Below are positions 59,024 through 64,000 of a stretch of DNA of 64,000 nt, piece by piece (the first letter of the stretch is position 1; the number at the start of each line of letters is the position of its first letter). The notes below the pieces were generated by a model, which worked only from the letters and a program-made list of their open reading frames with translations, made no database searches and had not been told where the DNA came from. The stretch comes from Thuidium tamariscinum (Eukaryota; Streptophyta; Bryopsida; Hypnales; Thuidiaceae), in the NCBI GenBank assembly GCA_947034885.2, contig OX344752.2, positions 11,656,001 through 11,720,000 of the forward strand. Reading direction: 5' to 3'. The position numbers were made by a program, and so were the translations under genes.

Positions 59024-62000
59024 ATGCTTGTAGACGATAGGACACTTTCTTCAGTTAGTTTGGAACAGAGAAGAACACGGAAGCGCCGTAGGTCACTCTA
59101 TTTCTCATCTACCAAGGCTTTAAGGAGAGCTAGAATGACAAAAGGAAGTAGGTTACCACCGAAAACTACCCAACCGAGAGGCGGAGAGCTGCGCCGAACT
59201 TTGCGTTTTGAAGTGGGGAGAACTGCTGGAGAGGACGATGCTCCAGTCGACAGCACTGAGGAAGTGGAGGAGACGGTTGCGGACAGCACAAGTTCACAGC
59301 AAGAAGCAAGGGCTGCAAACTCTGGAAATGTAAGATTCTTGAATTGATCCTCTTTTGTCACTTGTCCATTGTTTGCATTCTTGAAGAAAGGGCAATACAT
59401 TTATTCACATTTTGAGGTTTCATGAGTACTATGTTCATTTGCAGTACATGTAACAGAGTACTATAAGGACAACTGTCATACTCAATTGCTTATAGCCATC
59501 ACCTGTACGTCTGTATACGCAACAAGAGAGATGCCTCTGGGTTACTAGAATAGGCAAAATCAAAATACATGAGTACTATGATTGAGTGCCATTGGTTAAT
59601 TAGGTTGCCAAATAGAAGAGGGACTTTCTTTGAAGAGTAGCCCTACTGTTTTCAAATGATTCCATTTTCTAAAATGACAGTACGAAAACAATCATTGACG
59701 GATAAGGAACATTTAATATAACGTGAATTCAAAAGTTGGTTTCTTCGTATAAGAAGTAGGTACTATAATATATCGAAAGGCACTTAATAAATGTATGCCT
59801 ATAGTTGTAAGAAACTATGGATGGGATCCTTTGGAATCATTTCAAAGGTTCCAAGATCTTGTCTCTCTCTTCCTACCTCATATACAATTCATTAACAAAG
59901 AGAATTACTTTAGAATCTTAAAAAAATAAAACAAATGACATTCCTTTAATTGTATTGATAATTTAAAAAATTATCTCATAATACTGAGATTTAAAAAGGA
60001 TTTTGCACTATATTTGAAAGGCATTATTCTGAATTTCTATAATAATTAAGTCCATGTCATAGTAAAAAAATTTTAGTTTTGTGATGGCCACATCAGATTT
60101 TGCTTCACCTACGCCACGTGTCAGTCCACGTAGACCAGACCTACCCCTGCCCACGTCATCAAATAACCGTTTGCCTGAATTGGAATTTGACACGTGGCCA
60201 AGTCCGCCACGTCACCCCGACCAAGCCGCAAGTTCATACGTGGCTCCGCCACGCCAGCAATCGCATGCAAGGACTGGAAATTTGAATTCCGCGCCGCGCC
60301 GCTACCTGCCACTGCCAGATCGCTCCGCGCCGCAAGCAGCCCTGGATCCATCGCTCCGCGCCGCACTAGCCCCGGATCCATCGCCCCGCGCCGCTTTGAT
60401 GTACTTGGACATTCTTTTAGAATCTATCTGGCTTAGATTTCATGGCAACCCGCACAATAGGGACAAAGCCGCAACTTGTGGCGGCTGACTTTTCACGTCG
60501 ACCCTCTGACTTCTAGATGCCATGGCTCCTCGCTCAGTCTGCTAAGTGCCGTCCGAGCATCTCATTGACTCTTCTTTTGCAGCTTCAGGAGTCCGCCATG
60601 AGACGATCCACGCGCAGCCGTGCGAGGGATGCTGCTCCGAGTCCGCAACCAGCAAGAACGACCACACAAGTCACCAAGCAGGTACTCGCATTTGTTCTTC
60701 TTTTCTGGTCTTTGTTTCTCTCATGCTCTGGTGTCAAAGTACTGGGTTCTGTAAGGATCAGAATTCTGGACTTCTGGAGCCTCTAGTATGTCACATTTAG
60801 TGCAAGATGGACCTGATGTCATGACGTGGTTCCATTCTGAGGCCAAACCTGGATTCAAGCGGCCCCCAGGATCCGAGGCCTTTGGGCATCTTTCTTTTCT
60901 CCTGCGCTATCGGATCTTAGCCTCGCAGCTTCGGAGGAGACTTTTTAACTTGAATTAAAGTTTCGACAGTTGAGAGTCTTGGCAGTTCGAGAGTCTCGGT
61001 AGGTTGAGAGTCTTGGCAGGTTGAGAGTCTCATCCATCATGATCAAATTTTTAAGAATGTCATGAAGTGTGAGGGTACGGTGGATTGTCGTCCGAAGTGC
61101 CTCGGATCCGAGCCACATCGGATGATTTTCACCCATACCCCCACACTTCACAAGGAATCCTGAAGCTACAGAATCTGACGTGTGTGATTGAGTAAGAGCG
61201 CAAGATTTGAATTCAGTTTTTCTAAATAGGTTGACCTCAGAGTCTGCGAACCTCGAACTGAACAGGTCCTGCTGATTCTCTCCGGACATGCCTCGGATCC
61301 GAGTACAGTCGGAGGCTACTTTTTCGGACCCCCACACTTCATGCCGAGACTCCGATCTTGTAGCCCTGACTTGTTTGCTTTAGATTGTGAAGTTGGAATC
61401 TGACCCTGTCTGCTGAGTTTCTCATTCTGTAGTTCGGAGTTTCAAATTTTTTTTTAAGTTGTATAAAAGCTGGATCGTCCTCGTCTTCACAGCCGGGCCA
61501 GAAAGTTGTGGGGTCCGGCCGCGTCCCTGCTGACTAGGCTCGGATCCGAGCCTAGTCAGCCGTGACGTGGCCGGACCCCACAACTTTCTGGCCCAGCTGG
61601 ATTTTTTTTGGCTTGGTCAGCAAAGTGCGGGGGTCCGGCCACGTCACGGCTGACTAGGCTCGGATCCGAGCCTAGTCAGCCGTGACATGGCCGGACCCCC
61701 GCACTTTGCTGACCAAGCAAAAAAATTTGTCTTCCTGGAGTGATTTTGTAAAAGAAAAAGACAATTCTAGGTAGTTTTAAGATAATTTTCTTTGAAAATA
61801 AAAAAATTGGTAAAATTTATAAAATTCTTATATCCTCTATAGTTTTTTGTTTGATATGACCTCAAAGTTTATATTTTAGGAGGGTTCAATTTCGCAATTC
61901 ATTATTTGCCATTGCAAAACCTTTGTTTTTAAAAAAAAAATAATTTCAATCAAAATTCATTGCATACTTCTCTCTTCTGGTAGTGGAAGCTAATATGAGG

Positions 62001-62506
62001 TATTGTTCTGTATTTTTTGTTTCAAACAGAGAGGTGATGGTGCAGGCTCATCTTCACCTGTAGTAGAGCCCCCAAGAGGCCCTATTGTTCATGAAGCAGG
62101 ACCCTCACAGACTCCTACATCCAAGCGCCCAAGTAAGGAAGTCTCTAGTGATAAGGGGGAGGCAGGGGGACCAGACTTGGTAAGTTTTGGAGATGTCATG
62201 GATGCCGCTGAGCGTGCGGTAGATGCTTTCCAGAGCTCCGTGCTTAGTCGTGTCAGTGACCCAAATGCAGAAAGGCGAAGGCATGCCTTGAGGCTTGCTC
62301 AGATTGCTAGAAGAAAGGGATTTAGGTGTCTGTCTTCAGAGAGCTCAGAGACTGAGTATAGCTCTGAGTCGCAGGTCTCCATCACTGTTGATGGTCCACC
62401 ACTGCAAGAGACATGTACTTGTGCTTGCAGTGGTCCTATAGGTCCACAGGTTCCAGTCTTCATTCACCTCAGCTCAGATTCTAAGGAAGATGTAGAGATT
62501 GACTAG
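59024..62506 (+). CDS. Putative basic/acidic low-complexity protein, alternative first exons
   Basis: Three likely exons. Exon A is 59,024-59,329 (MLVDDRTLSSVSLEQ, a basic RRTRKRRRS nuclear-signal-like run, then an acidic EEVEETVADS; donor AAT|GTAAGA). Exon B is 60,598-60,681 (MRRSTRSRARDAAPSPQ; donor CAG|GTACTC). Exon C starts at 62,030 (acceptor CAAACAG; RGDGAGSSSPVVEPP) and stays open to TAG at 62,504. A and B both end in phase 0 and can each join C in frame, so they may be alternative first exons. Exon C contains a very good internal donor, TTG|GTAAGT at 62,180, and ends VFIHLSSDSKEDVEID, a SUMO-interaction-like tail. It may be the 5' part of the ParB-like gene rather than a separate one. 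No family recognised. Confidence 0.45.
59330..60080. other. AT-rich intron or spacer, no gene
   Basis: AT-rich with short stops in all frames. It fits an intron after exon A. No repeat ends found. Confidence 0.4.
60085..60270 (+). promoter_or_regulatory. Cluster of CACGT cores ahead of exon B
   Basis: At least six CACGT/ACGTG cores in under 200 bp (CCACGTGTCA, TCCACGTAG, CCCACGTCA, GACACGTGGCC, GCCACGTCA, TACGTGGC). These are G-box/ABRE-type sites for bZIP and bHLH factors. The cluster is about 330 bp before exon B and may be its promoter. Followed by GC-rich CGCGCCGC repeats to 60,400. Confidence 0.45.
60300..60400 (+). repeat. Short tandem GATCGCTCCGCGCCGC-type repeat
   Basis: Three units of about 30 bp, each containing ATCGC(T/C)CCGCGCCGC and most with GGATCCA. 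They generate the repeated DPS-RAALAP frame, which I do not take as a gene. Confidence 0.6.
61063..61150. repeat. 88-bp imperfect palindrome centred on CTCGGATCCGAG
   Basis: TGAAGTGTGAGGGTA at the left is matched by TACCCCCACACTTCA at the right, with centre CTCGGATCCGAG. Inner parts of the arms are diverged. Confidence 0.75.
61490..61599. repeat. 110-bp near-perfect palindrome, hairpin 1
   Basis: Arms run from CAGCCGGGCCAGAAAGTTGT inward to GACTAGGCTCGGATCC and back out, with the exact centre in GGATCC (61,542-61,547). Only about five positions per 55-bp arm mismatch. It is strongly GC-rich within AT-rich intron. Confidence 0.92.
61611..61718. repeat. 108-bp near-perfect palindrome, hairpin 2
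   Basis: Arms GCTTGGTCAGCAAAGTGCGG inward to GACTAGGCTCGGATCC; there is a single mismatch between the two 54-bp arms. It starts 11 bp after hairpin 1 and shares the same central 40 bp, so one hairpin arose from the other or both from a common element. Confidence 0.95.
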
Positions 62507-62697
62507 GTTCTGTTTTTCCAAAAAGTTTTATATTCAAATGTCACTATAAAGCCTTACATATTTCAAAATTAATGTTTTACTTATGTACTCTATCTTTTGA
62601 AAGTTTATCTCTCAATTCAACTTGAATTCTTCTTTGCATTTTTGTGTTATAAGGGTAGGCTTGTGGTCATACATTTATGGGTGTTTTATTATTGCAG
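62507..62697 (+). other. Intron or spacer before the ParB-like exon
   Basis: 191 bp, T-rich, ending in a good acceptor (TTTTATTATTGCAG) immediately before the ATG of the ParB-like exon. It is therefore probably an intron, either in a 5' UTR or joined to an internal donor of exon C. Confidence 0.5.
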
Positions 62698-63995
62698 ATG
62701 GAAGTGTCTCCAGTAGTTCTTTCCCAAGAAGAAACTATCATGGAAACCCAAAACATGGATGTTACAAGTCAACCCCCCATTGGTGTTGAAGCGAGGAGAG
62801 GAGTCACAAGTGAAGACGTGGTGGAGGAATTCATGGATGAAGATGACAAGGACCTGTTGGAGGATGACCTCCGCCAATATCACAAGGTAGACTCTGTGAA
62901 TACCATTGCAGGCTTGAGGATGAAGCCAGATCATCTGTTTCGGCTTCAAATTCCCTTGTGCCGGATGGTAGCGATGCCCATGGTAAGACCTACTTTGTCT
63001 TGCGATCTTGAATTACTTGAACACGAATTTACAAAGGGCTACCTCGACGGGGCAGCAGTTTTCTACGTTACAACCACAAATGAAGCCGGAGAAAGCTCCA
63101 AATTCACAGAGGAGGAGATAGAGAAATGGGGGCCTTTATGGAGAGAGAAGAATGAGATCTTTGAAGCCCACCTCCAGTCTGTTCCCGAATTGAGTTTCTT
63201 GAAGAACTTGAAGTTCTTTGTGTGTGACGGGAATCACCGCCTGCTGTCATGGATGAATCATATTTCCCGGCTGCACTCCAAGGACATAACTTGGCACTAT
63301 GTAGTGGACTCAATTGTGTTGGACACAAAGGGCAAAATCGAGGTAGCTATGCATGTCATGCATGACATTAACAAGTAAGTTGTTTACTTGAATTTGGTCT
63401 TTGAAGTTTTGTTTTATGTTTTTTGAAAGTTTTGAAACTATTTCATCTTCGCTTATATAATATGTAATGCATATACTTATAAAGCTTTATTGAATTTCAG
63501 GTCTACAGAGGGCTCACACGTGAAGACCAATTTGGTTCATACCCTTTATAGGGTTCAGAAGTATGGGCTTTTACCCATAGAGCGCTTCAACGAAATGTTG
63601 AGGCCATCTGAGCTGAAACGCTGTTCTGCACAGAAATTGAGGAAGACGTGGTATTCTATGCCACTTGAGGTCTTCACATCTTTTGTTTTTCGGGTATGAA
63701 ATTATTGTGATTATTCTTCCTTTCAATACAATGTGTTTTAGTATGTTCAGTTCTGTTCTTAAAGCTTTTGTTCACATTGATTGGCCTTGGAAATATGCAG
63801 CAAGAGATTTCTCAAGCCGCAGATGCTGCAGTACGAAAGTACAACGAGATCACGCCAGAGGAAAAGAAAACTGCGGAGGGACTTGCTCACGCTATGAGAT
63901 CTGCAGCACATGAGAGGACTGGAAAACTCAATGTGAAGATGTCAAAATTGGCCGCCGTTGCTAATCCGGCTAATGAGCCCGACTTTTTAAAAGAG
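62698..63995 (+). CDS. ParB/sulfiredoxin-like protein, continues beyond the window
   Basis: Exons 62,698-63,374 (acceptor ATTGCAG, starts MEVSPVVLSQEE), 63,501-63,693 and 63,801-63,995 (donor GAG|GTAAG at the window end), all in phase; the C-terminus lies outside. The first exon holds RLQIPLCRMVAMPMVRPTLS, an acidic EEEIEKWGPLW segment and, at residue 177, DGNHRLLSW. The order 'conserved hydrophobic entry, RP, helix, DGxHR' resembles the ParB N-terminal/sulfiredoxin fold, whose DGxHR/GxRR loop binds nucleotide. The third exon is charged and helical (EITPEEKKTAEGLAHAMRSA). Function in this organism is unknown. It may be a host gene or cargo of the neighbouring transposon; the domain assignment is inference. 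Confidence 0.6.
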
Positions 63996-64000
63996 GTAAG

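Larger units (their letters stand above)
60682..62029 (+). other. Large intron with a series of GGATCCGAG palindromes
   Basis: Between exon B and exon C there is no coding potential. The interval carries palindromic modules at 61,063-61,150, about 61,280-61,342, 61,490-61,599 and 61,611-61,718. It also carries four GAGAGTCT(T/C)GG-type short repeats near 60,970-61,035. Confidence 0.5.

Noticed and set aside
60081-60488. ORF of 135 codons rich in Pro, Arg and Ala
   Set aside because: It runs through the G-box cluster and a short GC repeat; the composition is that of a GC-rich promoter. It has no splice signals and no family.
1-64000. tRNA, rRNA, snRNA genes, CRISPR arrays, telomeric or centromeric satellite
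   Set aside because: I looked for conserved boxes and regular arrays by eye and saw none; tRNA detection would need a covariance search.

Overview
The window reads as nuclear DNA of a land plant. The main evidence is one long intron-rich gene (35,034-47,341) that matches the plant DOCK-family exchange factor SPIKE1 along its whole length, with canonical GT/AG splice sites. Around it is AT-rich intergenic DNA crowded with MITE-like inverted-repeat elements, and at the right end is a locus coding for a Mutator-like (MULE) transposase. Protein style and repeat content suggest a seed-free plant (bryophyte or lycophyte), but the sequence alone does not fix the lineage. I see no rRNA, tRNA or CRISPR array, and nothing prokaryotic.

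Layout. 1-12.9 kb: AT-rich repeats, including a 740-bp near-perfect foldback flanked by TTAA, and a 732-bp element inserted into an older repeat, with related empty sites elsewhere in the window. 12.9-16.5 kb: a GC-richer transcription unit for an unrecognised, very acidic protein with an 8-residue tandem repeat. 16.5-32.8 kb: AT-rich repeats, including two abutting TA-flanked MITEs, one of them split by a hAT-like MITE with an 8-bp target duplication, plus a small GC-rich island with possible coding on the minus strand. 33.0-47.4 kb: the SPIKE1 gene, with a long leader holding a short upstream ORF; its 31 coding exons join in frame to 1,873 residues. 47.5-54.1 kb: more mobile DNA, including a 270-bp CACTA-type hairpin and a 311-bp element with three internal palindromes.

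54.2-64.0 kb is the most unusual region. A minus-strand MULE-type transposase (WRKY-GCM1-like zinc-binding region, DDE-like core, SWIM finger) is interrupted by one in-frame TGA. It is transcribed away from a plus-strand gene set whose main exon has a ParB/sulfiredoxin-like DGNHR motif. The transposase intron and the large plus-strand intron both hold GC-rich palindromes centred on GGATCCGAG, including two adjacent near-perfect hairpins of about 110 bp. Proteins from both strands carry a similar 'hydrophobic-LSSDS-acidic' (SUMO-interaction-like) motif. The transposase and the ParB-like protein may belong to one mobile system, but this is inference: I could not find outer terminal repeats.

SPIKE1 is a conserved housekeeping and morphogenesis gene (Rho-of-plants activation). 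The acidic protein gene is separate and unidentified. The transposons are the probable source of most intergenic structure.
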